Assembly (NCBI RefSeq): GCF_902833085.1
Contig: NZ_CADFEB010000008.1
Location: forward strand, 295,858 to 359,857
Origin: Burkholderia ubonensis
GTDB lineage: Bacteria > Pseudomonadota > Gammaproteobacteria > Burkholderiales > Burkholderiaceae
DNA: 64,000 nt
Reading direction: 5' to 3'
Shown here: positions 8,330 through 17,520 of the stretch, in pieces
How positions within the stretch are numbered: position 1 is the first letter of the stretch
Layout: every line of letters starts with the position of its first letter
Notes under the pieces: generated by a model
What the model was told of the DNA's origin: nothing
Databases searched by the model: none
The model's input: the letters and a program-made list of their open reading frames with translations, nothing else
Position numbers and translations under genes: made by a program

Positions 8330-9448
8330 TCAGCGCGCGGACGTGCGTTGCGGCGCCGCGAAATGGCGCGTCAGACGTTCGGCAATCGGCTTCTTGCGGT
8401 CCAGCAGCCGCTTTTCGAGATAGCGCCAGGAAAGATGCGCGAGCAGCACGGCGAGCCCGAATTGCAGCATTTGGGGCAGCACGTCGAGGGCGAACGGCGG
8501 CAGTCGCGTGTGCTGGTAGAGCGCCTGCGTCGCGCCGAAGCGAGCGGGAATCAGGTTGTGGAACAGGTAGAAGCCGTAACTGATCGTGCCGAGGTAGACG
8601 AGCGGCTGCCACTCCAGCAGCACGACGGCGGGATGGTCGGGCTCGCGGACGATCCACAGCAGCAGCGCGCCGAGCGACGCGGAGAGCGCGAGATCCACGA
8701 GCGCCGAAGCGGCGCCCGGCAGCGCGACGCACGCGGGCAGCACGAGGAACGTCACGACGCCCGCCGCCGCGAGCCAGCCGGGCGGCGCGTAGCGCGCCAC
8801 CGCGGGGCCGTGCTCGGCGAGCGCCATCGCGCCGATGCCGCCGAGCGCGATCAGCGCGAAATTCCACGGGGAAAACGCGTAGATCAGCACCGGCGACGCA
8901 TCGACGAGATAGAGGCCGAGATGCACGGCCGCGCAGAGCGCGACCGCCGCGACGCCGAGCGCGATGTGCCGCGACGCCCGCGTCGCGAGCAGCGCGAGCG
9001 GCGCAATCAGGTAGAACTGCTGCTCGACGGCGAGGCTCCAGAAATGCGACGTGGTGCCGGGCCAGCCGTTCTTGACGACGCCGATCCACAGGTTCGACAG
9101 GAACAGCGCATGCCATGCGAGACCGAGGTCGACGCCGCGCTGGTAGAACAGCGCATGCGCGATCGCGAGTGACGCGAGCAGCAGGTAATACACGGGGAAG
9201 ATTCGCAGCGCGCGCTTGGCGAGGAACAGGCTGAGCGCATGGCGGCGCGACAACGTGCCGCGCTCGACCGCGTGGCGGCTGCGGTGCAGCTCGCCCACGA
9301 TCAGGAAGCCGCTGATGTAGAAAAACGTCCACACGCCAAGCCTCCCCACGTCGATCGCGAGGACGTGGCCCTTGTGGGACAGGAAGACGAGAATGACCGC
9401 GATGGCTCGCAGGCCGTCGAGTCCCTTGACGTGTCTGACTTCGCGCAT
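8330..9448 (-). CDS. bceU: Membrane O-acyltransferase (acyltransferase family 3), probable BceU
   Basis: A 372-residue acyltransferase-3 protein with about ten hydrophobic helices. The N-terminal block VKGLDGLRAIAVILVFLSHK contains the conserved R and H of the family, followed by GVWTFFYISGFLI. Residues near 110-120 give HFWSLAVEQQFYLIAPL, the classic OafA motif with E. It is the second such enzyme in this stretch and is only distantly similar to the bceS product, so the two probably modify different sugars or positions. The ATG at 9448 has AGGA ten bases upstream. It is convergent with bceT; the palindromic element lies between them. Confidence 0.78.
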   Translation of the reverse strand: MREVRHVKGLDGLRAIAVILVFLSHKGHVLAIDVGRLGVWTFFYISGFLIVGELHRSRHAVERGTLSRRHALSLFLAKRALRIFPVYYLLLASLAIAHALFYQRGVDLGLAWHALFLSNLWIGVVKNGWPGTTSHFWSLAVEQQFYLIAPLALLATRASRHIALGVAAVALCAAVHLGLYLVDASPVLIYAFSPWNFALIALGGIGAMALAEHGPAVARYAPPGWLAAAGVVTFLVLPACVALPGAASALVDLALSASLGALLLWIVREPDHPAVVLLEWQPLVYLGTISYGFYLFHNLIPARFGATQALYQHTRLPPFALDVLPQMLQFGLAVLLAHLSWRYLEKRLLDRKKPIAERLTRHFAAPQRTSAR

Positions 9449-9705
9449 GAAGGCGTCCTGGCATGGGGCACGCCACTATAGGCGCACAAATATCGAACGT
9501 AATTCACGTTTCGATGCATACGTGCAGGCGTTTTCTTGCGTGCCGGGCGGTGTCGCAGTCAGCGGCACGCAACAAAACCTGCAGAAAACCCGCGGAAAAC
9601 GCATAAAAGTACTCCACGAAGCGTCGACGCGCTTGTAGAATCCGGCGTTGAAGCGCGCACGTTGTGCGTTTCGTGTATCCAACGACCACACCTGGTAGGA
9701 GAAAC

Positions 9706-10149
9706 ATGGCGACTTCCGCAAAAAAGGTGGCCAAGAAGGCTGCCGCACCGGCCAAGAAAGTGGCTGCCAAAAAAGCAGCGCCCGCGAAGAAAGTAGTGGC
9801 CAAGAAGGCCGTCGCGAAGGCGCCCGCCGCTCCGACGCCGCTGAAGGACAAGTTCACGAAGGCATCGCTCGCAGTGCACATCGCTGAGCGCGCAGCTGTC
9901 GAAGTGAAGGCTGTGAAGGCAGTGCTGGCCGCACTCGAGAACGTCGTGCTGGGCTCGGTCCACAAGAAGGGCGCAGGCGAGTTCACGCTGCCGGGTCTGC
10001 TGAAGATCACGGCGCAAGCCGTGCCGGCAAAGAAGAAGCGCTTCGGCAAGGATCCGTTCACGGGCGAAGAGCGCTGGTTCCCGGCCAAGCCGGCCAGCGT
10101 GCGCGTGAAGGCACGTGCGCTGAAGAAGCTGAAGGACGCGGCTGCTTAA
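9706..10149 (+). CDS. HU-family nucleoid protein with lysine/alanine-rich N-terminal tail
   Basis: A 147-residue DNA-binding protein. Residues 1-45 are an unfolded basic tail of repeated (P/A)AKKV units similar to eukaryotic H1 tails. Residues about 48-140 resemble the HU/IHF fold, with LKDKFTKASLAVHIAERA and the later GEFTLPGLLKITAQAVPAKK block, where the DNA-gripping beta-arm ends. The ATG at 9706 has TAGGAGA directly upstream; an in-frame upstream start at 9664 lacks one. Such tailed HU proteins are common in Burkholderia and relatives and compact DNA. It is a single-gene unit with a strong terminator. Confidence 0.88.
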   Translation: MATSAKKVAKKAAAPAKKVAAKKAAPAKKVVAKKAVAKAPAAPTPLKDKFTKASLAVHIAERAAVEVKAVKAVLAALENVVLGSVHKKGAGEFTLPGLLKITAQAVPAKKKRFGKDPFTGEERWFPAKPASVRVKARALKKLKDAAA

Positions 10150-10201
10150 CTGCGGCGCAACGGTTGCCTGCTTCGTGCAGGTGGCCGTCGAGTGTCCCAC
10201 G

Positions 10202-10234
10202 ATCCCCGTGCGCGAAAGCGCATGGGGATTTTTT
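10202..10234 (+). terminator. Rho-independent terminator after the HU-like gene
   Basis: A perfect 12-bp stem (10202-10213 with 10218-10229) is closed by a GAAA tetraloop and followed by six T. This is the best terminator in the window. Confidence 0.9.
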
Positions 10235-10329
10235 ATTGCGGCGCGCAACGGGAAGCGGTTGGGCGACGTGGCGAACGACGGCGGGTGCGATGCGTCGATG
10301 CACGCGCTGCCGCACGCGCCGCCATTCGA

Positions 10330-10878
10330 TCAACCGTCCTGCGGTTGATCGGGCGTGTCCAGCGTGAGCTGGTAGAACGCCGCATCGAGCCAGCGGCCGA
10401 ACTTGAAGCCGACCTGCGCGAGCGTGCCCGCATGCGTGAACCCGAGCCGCGTGTGCAGGCGGATGCTGCCGGCGTTGCTCGCATCGATGCACCCTACCAG
10501 GACATGGACCTGCGCATCGCGCGCACGGCGGACCAGCTCGCGCAACAGGCGCTCGCCGAGCCCGCGGCCACGCTGTTCGTGATGCACGTACACGCTGTGC
10601 TCCACCGTGTACTTGTACGCGGGGAACGCACGAAACGTGCCCCAGCTCGCGAAGCCCAGCAAGCGGCCCGACGCATCGACCGCGCCGACGACCGGAAAGC
10701 CGCCTGCGCGCTTCGTCGCGAACCATGTCGCCATCGCCTGCGTGGGGCGCGGCGCGTAGTCGTACAGGGCCGTGGAATTGACGATGGCCTCGTTCAGGAT
10801 GTCGAGGATGGCCGCCGCATGCTCGGCCTCGCTGCAATCGACGAGGCGCACGTCGTCGTGGTGTTCGGAGAGGGTCAT
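10330..10878 (-). CDS. GNAT N-acetyltransferase, phosphinothricin acetyltransferase-like
   Basis: A 182-residue GCN5-related acetyltransferase of the Pat/Bar/YncA type. Diagnostic pieces are the N-terminal AAILDILNEAIVNSTALYDY, the acceptor-side block SWGTFRAFPAYKYTVEHSVYV, and the acetyl-CoA loop RGRGLGERLL (motif A) followed by DASNAGSIRLHTRLGF (motif B). Members acetylate phosphinothricin, methionine sulfoximine or similar amino acids; the true substrate is not deducible. Its ATG overlaps the stop of the upstream XRE-cupin gene (TAATG), so the two are translated together and the regulator probably controls it. Confidence 0.88.
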   Translation of the reverse strand: MTLSEHHDDVRLVDCSEAEHAAAILDILNEAIVNSTALYDYAPRPTQAMATWFATKRAGGFPVVGAVDASGRLLGFASWGTFRAFPAYKYTVEHSVYVHHEQRGRGLGERLLRELVRRARDAQVHVLVGCIDASNAGSIRLHTRLGFTHAGTLAQVGFKFGRWLDAAFYQLTLDTPDQPQDG

Positions 10879-11534
10879 TAAAGCTCCTGTTGACTGGAGG
10901 AAGTGTTGCCCGGGCGGATGAACGCGGCGGCGTGTCCTTCGCACAGGACCACGACGTAGTGCGCGGGACGGGACGTCGGGTTGCTGAAGACCAGCGGCTG
11001 ATCGAGCCGCATCGCGAGGCAGTCGCCGTCGCGAAGCGCGTGGACCTGATCGCCGAGCGTGACGTCGACGCGCCCGCGGATGACCCAGACCTGCTGATGC
11101 ACGGCGCTCTCGCGTCCCGCCGCTTCGTACGCGACGCGTGCGCCGGCCGGGAACGTCACCTCGACGAGCTGGATCGGCGAAGGCCAGCCGGGCGGAGAGA
11201 GATTGCGCCGCACGTAGCCGGAAGCCGGGTCGCGCCACTGCGCTTGCTGCGCGCGGCGCGCGAGCGGCTGCGCGGGCGCGTCTTCGGGGGCGCCGTCGAA
11301 CAGGCTGGCGAGCGATACGCCGAGGCCGGCGGCAAGCTTGTCCAGCACGACCGCCGTCGGGCTGGCCGCACCGCGCTCGATCAGCGAGATCATCGACCGG
11401 CTGACGCCGCTGCGGGCGGCCAGCGCATCGAGCGTGTGGCCGCGCGTCGCCCGCAATGCGCGCACGCGGCGGGCGATGCGCTCGTTGACGTCGGTGTCGG
11501 CAGGGGTGTCGGTGGACACGGGCGGCTCCATCAT
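10878..11534 (-). CDS. XRE-family transcription regulator with C-terminal cupin sensor
   Basis: A 218-residue two-domain regulator. Residues about 18-72 form a Cro/C1-type helix-turn-helix (LDALAARSGVSRSMISLIER). Residues about 130-210 form a small beta-barrel cupin (VWVIRGRVDVTLGDQVHALRDGDCLAMRLDQP), presumed to bind a small ligand. This architecture is the PuuR/SutR-like family. The start is taken at the second of two adjacent ATGs (11534 or 11531 are equivalent); TATACT lies about 15 bp upstream of them. The downstream GNAT gene overlaps by one base, indicating a two-gene operon, probably autoregulated. Confidence 0.87.
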   Translation of the reverse strand: MMEPPVSTDTPADTDVNERIARRVRALRATRGHTLDALAARSGVSRSMISLIERGAASPTAVVLDKLAAGLGVSLASLFDGAPEDAPAQPLARRAQQAQWRDPASGYVRRNLSPPGWPSPIQLVEVTFPAGARVAYEAAGRESAVHQQVWVIRGRVDVTLGDQVHALRDGDCLAMRLDQPLVFSNPTSRPAHYVVVLCEGHAAAFIRPGNTSSSQQEL

Positions 11535-11701
11535 GATGAATTTGTGGTCCAGTATAGTGGAATATCGCGGCGACAAGCATCCCGGTTGGTTCGAGGCCGT
11601 TCGCGTCGGTGAGCGGTGGGGGAATTGCGGTCCGGGCATGAGCCCGCGAAATGCGGGGTGTATCGGCCGTGCTGCGACGGCGCGCGGCGGGAAGCAGGCA
11701 A

Positions 11702-11741
11702 GAAAAAAGCCAGCCATGGCCGAAACCGATGACTGGCTTTG
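11702..11741 (-). terminator. Rho-independent terminator after the porin gene
   Basis: On the minus strand AAAGCCAGTCA pairs with TGGCTGGCTTT (one mismatch) and runs into TTTTTT. It lies about 50 bp beyond the porin stop. Confidence 0.75.
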
Positions 11742-11791
11742 CAGGCCGGCGGCACGGCGTCCGAAGGCGCCGCGTGCCGGGAATGTTGTTT

Positions 11792-12967
11792 TTAGAACTT
11801 GTGGCGGATGCCCAGTGCGACGATTTCCTGCGAGCTCGTGCCGGCGATGCCCGACGAAGAGATCGAAGCCTGAGCGGATTGCGTGCCGAGGGTCACGGAA
11901 CCGTCGGGGTTGACCGTCACGGTGCGTTGCGACCCGCTTGCGTGCTGGTAAGCGCCGATCAGGTAGACGTCCGTGCGCTTCGACAGCGCATAGCTTGCGC
12001 TAGCCGAGACTTGGTGGTACTTCGCGTCCGTATCACCGCTCGCCTTCGTGTAAGCGTAGCCGAGGCCGAGCGTGGCAGCCGGCGTAGCCTGGTACGTCAC
12101 CCAACCGCGACCCGTGTTGTATTTCTCGTTCGACAGGAACGCCGACGCGCCGTCACGATAGTACTGCGCGTTGCTGTAGCCGAGGCCGAACGCAAACGGG
12201 CCAAACGTGTACTGGCCTGCGACCTGTGCGATGCCGATCGAGCTTGCCGTTGCATAGCCGGAATTGATCGGGCCGTTGAAGGTCGCGCCTGCGTCGGCCG
12301 TCGGGCTCGTCCACCCTGCGGTGCGCGACGCACCGTTCGTCATGTGCAGGTAGCCTGCGGCAACACCCAGCGGGCCGTTGTTATACGCGAGCGCGGCCGA
12401 CCACGTCTGGCCCGAGCCCGGCTTGCCGGCGACGCCGCTCAGCGAGTACATGCCTTCGAACTGGAAGCCGCCGAAGACCGGCGACGTGTACTTGACCGCG
12501 TTGTTGAAACGAGCGCTGTTGTCGTTGTTGTCGACGTCACCAGGCGTTGCGTATTGGAACGCGATGTTGTCGCCGGTCAGGCCTTGAACCAGGTCGGTGA
12601 CCGGGTCGTATTGACGGCCCAGCGTCACAGTGCCGTATCGCTCGCTTTGCAGGCCAACGTAAGCTTGACGACCGAAGATGCCCTTGTTTTGGCCCAGGGC
12701 GCCGGTACCAGGATTGAAGCCGCTTTCCAATTGGAAAATCGCCTTCAGGCCGCCGCCCAGATCTTCGGCGCCCTTGAGGCCCCAGCGGCTGCCGCTCTCG
12801 TTGCCCGACATCATTTGCCACGAGTTATTGGCCTTGCCGTCATTGCCGTGAACCCATGCGATCGACGTATCGATCACGCCGTACAGCGTCACGTTGGATT
12901 GAGCGTGCGCAGCACCAGCGGTACCCAGCAGTGCGAGCGAGAGGGTAGACAGAGCGAGTTTCTTCAT
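11792..12967 (-). CDS. Outer-membrane general porin (Gram-negative porin family 4)
   Basis: A 391-residue trimeric beta-barrel porin of the Burkholderia OpcP/Omp38 kind. It has a clean signal peptide (MKKLALSTLSLALLGTAGAAHA, cut before QSNVTLYG). The mature chain begins with the family hallmark VTLYGVIDTSIAW, carries the loop-3/strand motif SGSRWGLKGAEDLGGGLKA, and ends in HKF with the terminal aromatic residue needed for barrel assembly. Length is normal (360-400). It is a single-gene unit with its own terminator; the AT-rich 385 bp upstream probably carries its promoter. It lets small hydrophilic solutes cross the outer membrane. Confidence 0.95.
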   Translation of the reverse strand: MKKLALSTLSLALLGTAGAAHAQSNVTLYGVIDTSIAWVHGNDGKANNSWQMMSGNESGSRWGLKGAEDLGGGLKAIFQLESGFNPGTGALGQNKGIFGRQAYVGLQSERYGTVTLGRQYDPVTDLVQGLTGDNIAFQYATPGDVDNNDNSARFNNAVKYTSPVFGGFQFEGMYSLSGVAGKPGSGQTWSAALAYNNGPLGVAAGYLHMTNGASRTAGWTSPTADAGATFNGPINSGYATASSIGIAQVAGQYTFGPFAFGLGYSNAQYYRDGASAFLSNEKYNTGRGWVTYQATPAATLGLGYAYTKASGDTDAKYHQVSASASYALSKRTDVYLIGAYQHASGSQRTVTVNPDGSVTLGTQSAQASISSSGIAGTSSQEIVALGIRHKF

Positions 12968-13352
12968 CGTTGAGTTTCTCCACGCGAGTGAGTCGTTATT
13001 TGTTGCGGGATGCAGAATAGCTCAGTGCTATCCACGCGAGAAAGCTCAAAAAATAAAGTGTCTCCAAAACATCACAGCGACGAAAAATCCATATAGATCA
13101 AGGACATCGCTGGTCATTCCGTTTTTTGAAATAGTTGACATTTGCTGCGATGCGATTGTTGCGTGTTCCATCGTGGTGCATGAGGGATGGACGGGTTTTG
13201 CCCAAGGATGCGAGGAAAGTGGCGTGAGCAAACGTTTGCGGTTGCGTTGGCGCGCGCGATGGATGCGGCCCGCTCGTCACGCGACTGCGTGACGACACGA
13301 AGAGACGTGAATGAGCGAATTGTGCTAGTCGCGCAGGCGGAATGCGCCGGCG
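12968..13352. other. Gene-free region upstream of the porin gene
   Basis: 385 bp without a supported gene. The porin-proximal half is AT-rich (for example TCAAAAAATAAAGTGTC near 13047) and should contain the leftward porin promoter. A perfect 8-bp hairpin (13275-13282 with 13287-13294, loop GACT) lies nearer the yihY end, without a T-run on either strand. Confidence 0.5.
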
Positions 13353-14267
13353 TCAGTGCGACCGGTCACCCGGCGACGCGTCGGCCTGCGTTTCGGCCCG
13401 CCGCTCGCGCACCGCGCCGCGGGCCGCCGCGAACTCCGCGCCGAGCAGCAGCACGGCGGCGGAGAAGTACAGCCACATCAGCAGCACGGCGAACGACCCG
13501 GCCGCGCCGAACGCGCTCGCGGTGCCGGCATGCGCGAGATACAGCGCGAACAGCTTCTTGCCGCCGGAAAAGAGGATCGCGGACACGGTGCCGCCGATCG
13601 CGGCGTCGTGCCATGCGACGCGCGCATCCGGCAGGAACTTCATCAGCGTCGCGAACGCGCCCGCGAGGACCGCGATGCCGACGAGGAACTGCAGCAGATC
13701 GGTGATCACGACATAGGGCGAATCCCCCCACAGCCAGGTGCCGACGAACGTGATCGCGGTGTCGAGCACGAGCGACACGATCAGCAGGAACGCGACGCCG
13801 AGCACGAGCCCGAACGAGATCAGCCGCACCCGCACGAGGCCGAGGACGCTCGACCAGCGGCTCCCGGTCGCCGGCCAGATCACGCTCAGCGCGGAACTGA
13901 GCGACGAGAACGTGGCCGACGCGCCGAGCACCAGCGCGCCGAACGAGATCAGCGCCGCGAGACCGCCGCGGTTGCCGCTGCGGTGCGCGTTCTGGACGAT
14001 GGTCTGCACGCTCGCCGCCGCATCGTTGCCGATCAGCTGGTGCGCCTGCTGGAACACCAGGCCGCGCGCGGCGTCGTCGCCGTAGAACCAGCCGGCCACC
14101 GCGATCACCATCACGAGCATCGGCGCGAGCGAGAACGCGGAGTAGAACGCGATGCTCGCGGCCATCGTCGTGCAGCGGTCGGACGAGAAGCGCCTGAACG
14201 CGTTCAGCGCCCAGTTGGCCTGTTGCCGGGCGAGGCGGGTTGCGTCGGAGGTGATCTGTCGTTTCAT
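13353..14267 (-). CDS. YihY/virulence-factor BrkB-family inner-membrane protein
   Basis: A 304-residue inner-membrane protein of the YihY/BrkB family (once mislabelled ribonuclease BN). The first conserved block is present near residue 25 (DRCTTMAASIAFYSAFSLAPML), followed by six predicted transmembrane helices. The late family motif GGTVSAILFSGGKKLFALYL is near residue 220 and LLMWLYFSAAVLLLGAEF near 265. The C-terminal tail is charged and soluble. The start ATG at 14267 is chosen over an in-frame upstream start because the membrane domain follows directly. Molecular function is unknown for the family. No operon partner is evident. Confidence 0.85.
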   Translation of the reverse strand: MKRQITSDATRLARQQANWALNAFRRFSSDRCTTMAASIAFYSAFSLAPMLVMVIAVAGWFYGDDAARGLVFQQAHQLIGNDAAASVQTIVQNAHRSGNRGGLAALISFGALVLGASATFSSLSSALSVIWPATGSRWSSVLGLVRVRLISFGLVLGVAFLLIVSLVLDTAITFVGTWLWGDSPYVVITDLLQFLVGIAVLAGAFATLMKFLPDARVAWHDAAIGGTVSAILFSGGKKLFALYLAHAGTASAFGAAGSFAVLLMWLYFSAAVLLLGAEFAAARGAVRERRAETQADASPGDRSH

Positions 14268-14394
14268 GCGTAGTCGGTCGCAGCGCAGTGTGCCGGTGAG
14301 GGTTGGAAGCGGGACAAGTTCGAGGCACTCGTTGTCTTTTAATAGGACAATTCCGTATTGATACGAGGATACGACCATAGTTGCGCGAACTGTC

Positions 14395-14400
14395 TATAAT
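14395..14400 (+). promoter_or_regulatory. Candidate -10 box of the formate dehydrogenase operon
   Basis: A perfect TATAAT lies 39 bp before the fdnG start in the 171-bp gap after yihY. No good -35 at 17 bp is visible, so an activator-dependent promoter is possible. Confidence 0.4.
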
Positions 14401-14438
14401 TCCTTTCAGTTTCCCCCCACGATAAAGCCGAGACCATC

Positions 14439-17400
14439 ATGCTACAAATGTCCCGGCGCCAGTTCCTGAAAGTGACCGCCACGTCGCTCGCCGGATCGAG
14501 TCTTGCCCTCATGGGCTTCTCGCCGACCGAAGCGCTCGCGGAGGTCCGTCAGTACAAGCTGGCGCGAACCGTCGAAACGCGCAATACCTGTCCATACTGC
14601 TCCGTCGGCTGCGGCATCCTGATGTACAGCCTGGGCGACGGTGCGAAGAATGCGCAGTCCAGCATCATCCACATCGAAGGCGATCCCGACCACCCGGTCA
14701 ACCGCGGCACGCTGTGCCCGAAGGGCGCGAGCCTGATCGACTTCATCCACAGCCCGAGCCGCCTGATGCATCCGGAATACCGCGCACCGGGCTCGGACAA
14801 GTGGGAGCGCATCTCGTGGAACGACGCGCTCGACCGGATCGCGAAGCTGATGAAGGCCGACCGCGACGCGAACTTCGTCGAGACGGCCGACGACGGCGCG
14901 AAGGTCAACCGCTGGCTCACGACCGGCATGCTGGCCGCGTCGGCGGGCAGCAACGAGGTCGGCTACCTGACGCACAAGGTCATCCGCAGCACGGGGATGC
15001 TCGCGTTCGACAATCAGGCGCGTGTCTGACATGGCCCGACGGTGGCAGGTCTTGCCCCGACGTTTGGCCGTGGAGCGATGACGAACCATTGGGTCGACAT
15101 CAAGAACGCGGACGTGATTCTCGTGATGGGCGGCAATGCAGCCGAGGCCCATCCGTGCGGATTCAAGTGGGTGACGGAGGCGAAGGCGCACCGCAAGGCG
15201 CGGCTGATCGTCGTCGACCCGCGCTTTACGCGCACCGCCTCGGTGGCGGACTATTACGCGCCGATTCGCACCGGCACCGACATCGCCTTCCTGGGCGGCG
15301 TCATCAACTATCTGCTGACGAACGACAAGATCCAGCATGAGTACGTGAAGAACTACACGGACTTCTCGTTCATCGTGCGCGAGGATTTCGCGTTCAACGA
15401 CGGCATCTATTCCGGCTACGACGCCGAGAAGCACGCGTACCCGGACAAATCGAGCTGGGATTACGAGCGCGGCGACGACGGCTTCGTGAAGGTCGACCCG
15501 ACGCTCCAGCACCCGCGCTGCGTCTACAACCTGCTGAAGCAGCACTACGCGCGCTATACGGCCGAGATGGTCGAGCAGGTGTGCGGCACGCCGAAGGACA
15601 AGTTCCTGAAGGTCTGCGAGATGCTCGCGACCACATCCGTGCCCGGCCGCGCCGGCACGATCCTGTACGCGCTCGGCTGGACGCACCATTCGATCGGCGC
15701 GCAGATGATCCGCACCGGCGCGATGGTGCAGCTGCTGCTCGGCAACATCGGCATCGCCGGCGGCGGGATGAACGCGCTGCGCGGCCACTCGAACATCCAG
15801 GGGCTGACCGACCTCGGCCTGATGTCGAACCTGCTGCCGGGCTACATGACGCTGCCGATGCAGGCCGAGCAGGACTTCGACGGCTACATCAAGAAGCGCA
15901 CGCAGCTGCCGCTGCGGCCGAACCAGCTCAGCTACTGGAAGAACTACAAGGCCTTCCACGTCAGCTTCATGAAGTCGTGGTGGGGCGACGCGGCGACCGC
16001 CGAGAACAACTGGGGCTACGACTACCTGCCCAAGCTCGACAAGCAGTACGACCTGCTGCAGACGATCGAGCTGATGAACCAGGGCAAGATCAACGGCTAT
16101 ATCGCGCAGGGCTTCAACCCGCTCGCGGCCGCGCCGTCGAAGGGGAAGACGTCCCAGGCGCTCGGCAAGCTGAAGTGGCTCGTGATCATGGATCCGCTCG
16201 CGACCGAGACGTCCGAGTTCTGGAAGAACCACGGCGACTACAACGACGTCGATTCGTCGAAGATCCAGACCGAGGTGTTCCGGCTGCCGACGTCGTGCTT
16301 CGCGGAGGAACGCGGCTCGCTCGTCAACTCCGGCCGCGTGCTGCAGTGGCACTGGCAGGGTGCGGAGCCGCCGGGCGAAGCGAAGAGCGACCTCGAGATC
16401 ATGTCGGGGCTGTTCCTGCGGATGCGCGATGCGTACAAGAAGGACGGCGGCAAGTTCCCCGACCCGATCGTCAACCTGACCTGGCCGTACGCGAACCCGG
16501 CGAGCCCGACGCCCGAAGAGCTCGCGATGGAGTTCAATGGCCGTGCGCTTGCCGATCTCCCCGATCCGAAGGATCCGGCCAAGACGCTCGTGAAGAAGGG
16601 CGAGCAGCTCGCCGCGTTCGCGCAGCTGAAGGACGACGGCACGACGGCGAGCGGCTGCTGGATCTTCTGCGGATCGTGGACGCAGGCCGGCAACCAGATG
16701 GGACGGCGCGACAACTCGGATCCGACCGGCATCGGCCAGACGCTCGGCTGGGCGTGGGCATGGCCCGCGAATCGGCGGATCCTGTACAACCGCGCATCGT
16801 GCGACGTCAACGGCAAGCCGTTCGACCCGACCCGGAAACTGGTCGGCTGGAACGGCAGCGCGTGGTCGGGCCCGGACGTGCCCGACTACAAGGCCGACGA
16901 GCCGCCCGAGACCGGCATGGGCCCGTTCATCATGAACCCGGAAGGCGTCGCCCGCTTCTTCGCGCGCGCCGGGATGAACGAAGGTCCGTTCCCCGAGCAC
17001 TACGAGCCGTTCGAGACGCCGCTCGCCGCGAATCCGTTCCATCCGAACAACCCGCAGGCGCTGAACAACCCGGCCGCCCGCGTGTTCCCGGATGACCGCG
17101 CGTCGTTCGGCAAGGTCGCGGAATTCCCGCACGTCGCGACGACCTATCGTCTGACCGAGCATTTCCACTACTGGACCAAGCATGCGCGGCTGAACGCGAT
17201 CATCCAGCCCGAGCAATTCGTCGAGATCGGCGAAGACCTCGCGAAGGAAGTCGGCGTCGCGCATGGCGATCGCGTGAAGGTGTCGTCCAAGCGCGGCCAC
17301 ATCGTCGCGGTCGCGCTCGTCACGAAGCGGATCAAGCCGCTGACGGTCGACGGCAAGAAGGTCCAGACGGTCGGCATCCCGTTGCACTGGGGCTTCAAGG

Positions 17401-17510
17401 GGTTGACGAAGCCCGGCTATCTCGCCAATACCCTGACTCCGTCCGTGGGCGACGGCAACTCGTACACACCGGAATTCAAGTCGTTCCTGGTGAAGGTCGA
17501 AAAGGCGTAA
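14439..17510 (+). CDS. fdnG: Formate dehydrogenase alpha subunit, selenocysteine-containing (FdnG/FdoG type)
   Basis: A 1,023-residue molybdopterin enzyme that oxidises formate to CO2 on the periplasmic side. A Tat signal is at residues 5-11 (SRRQFLK) and one [4Fe-4S] cluster is held by C51, C54, C58 and C93 (CPYCSVGC...LCPKG). The in-frame TGA at 15027-15029 is selenocysteine 197, in the context QARV-U-HGPTVAGLAP, the position and context of Sec196 in E. coli FdnG. Both halves match the family continuously and total length agrees with about 1,015. A SECIS hairpin follows, and selA, selB and selC are downstream. The TGA is therefore recoding and not a frameshift. The gene is 10 bp from fdnH. 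Confidence 0.95.
15027..15060 (+). promoter_or_regulatory. SECIS element with UGA selenocysteine codon
   Basis: The TGA at 15027-15029 is followed by a hairpin in the mRNA. GGCA (15044-15047) pairs with TGCC (15053-15056) around the apical GGTCT (15048-15052), extended below by imperfect pairing of CGACGGT with CCGACG. Bacterial SECIS hairpins bind SelB through an apical G and bulged U in a GGU-containing loop starting about 15-20 nt after UGA; this one starts 19 nt after. Confidence 0.85.
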
Positions 17511-17520
17511 GGGGAAAGAG

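Noticed and set aside
10330..10348. Palindrome TCAACCG...CGGTTGA as a terminator for the GNAT gene
   Set aside because: It starts at the stop codon itself and no T-run follows on the minus strand.
13275..13294. Perfect 8-bp hairpin as terminator of yihY
   Set aside because: No T-run on either strand; kept only as a note in the intergenic entry.
15027..15029. Stop codon inside fdnG, as a frameshift or pseudogene
   Set aside because: Both flanking frames match the same family without gap, the TGA is at the known Sec position, and SECIS, selA, selB and selC are present.
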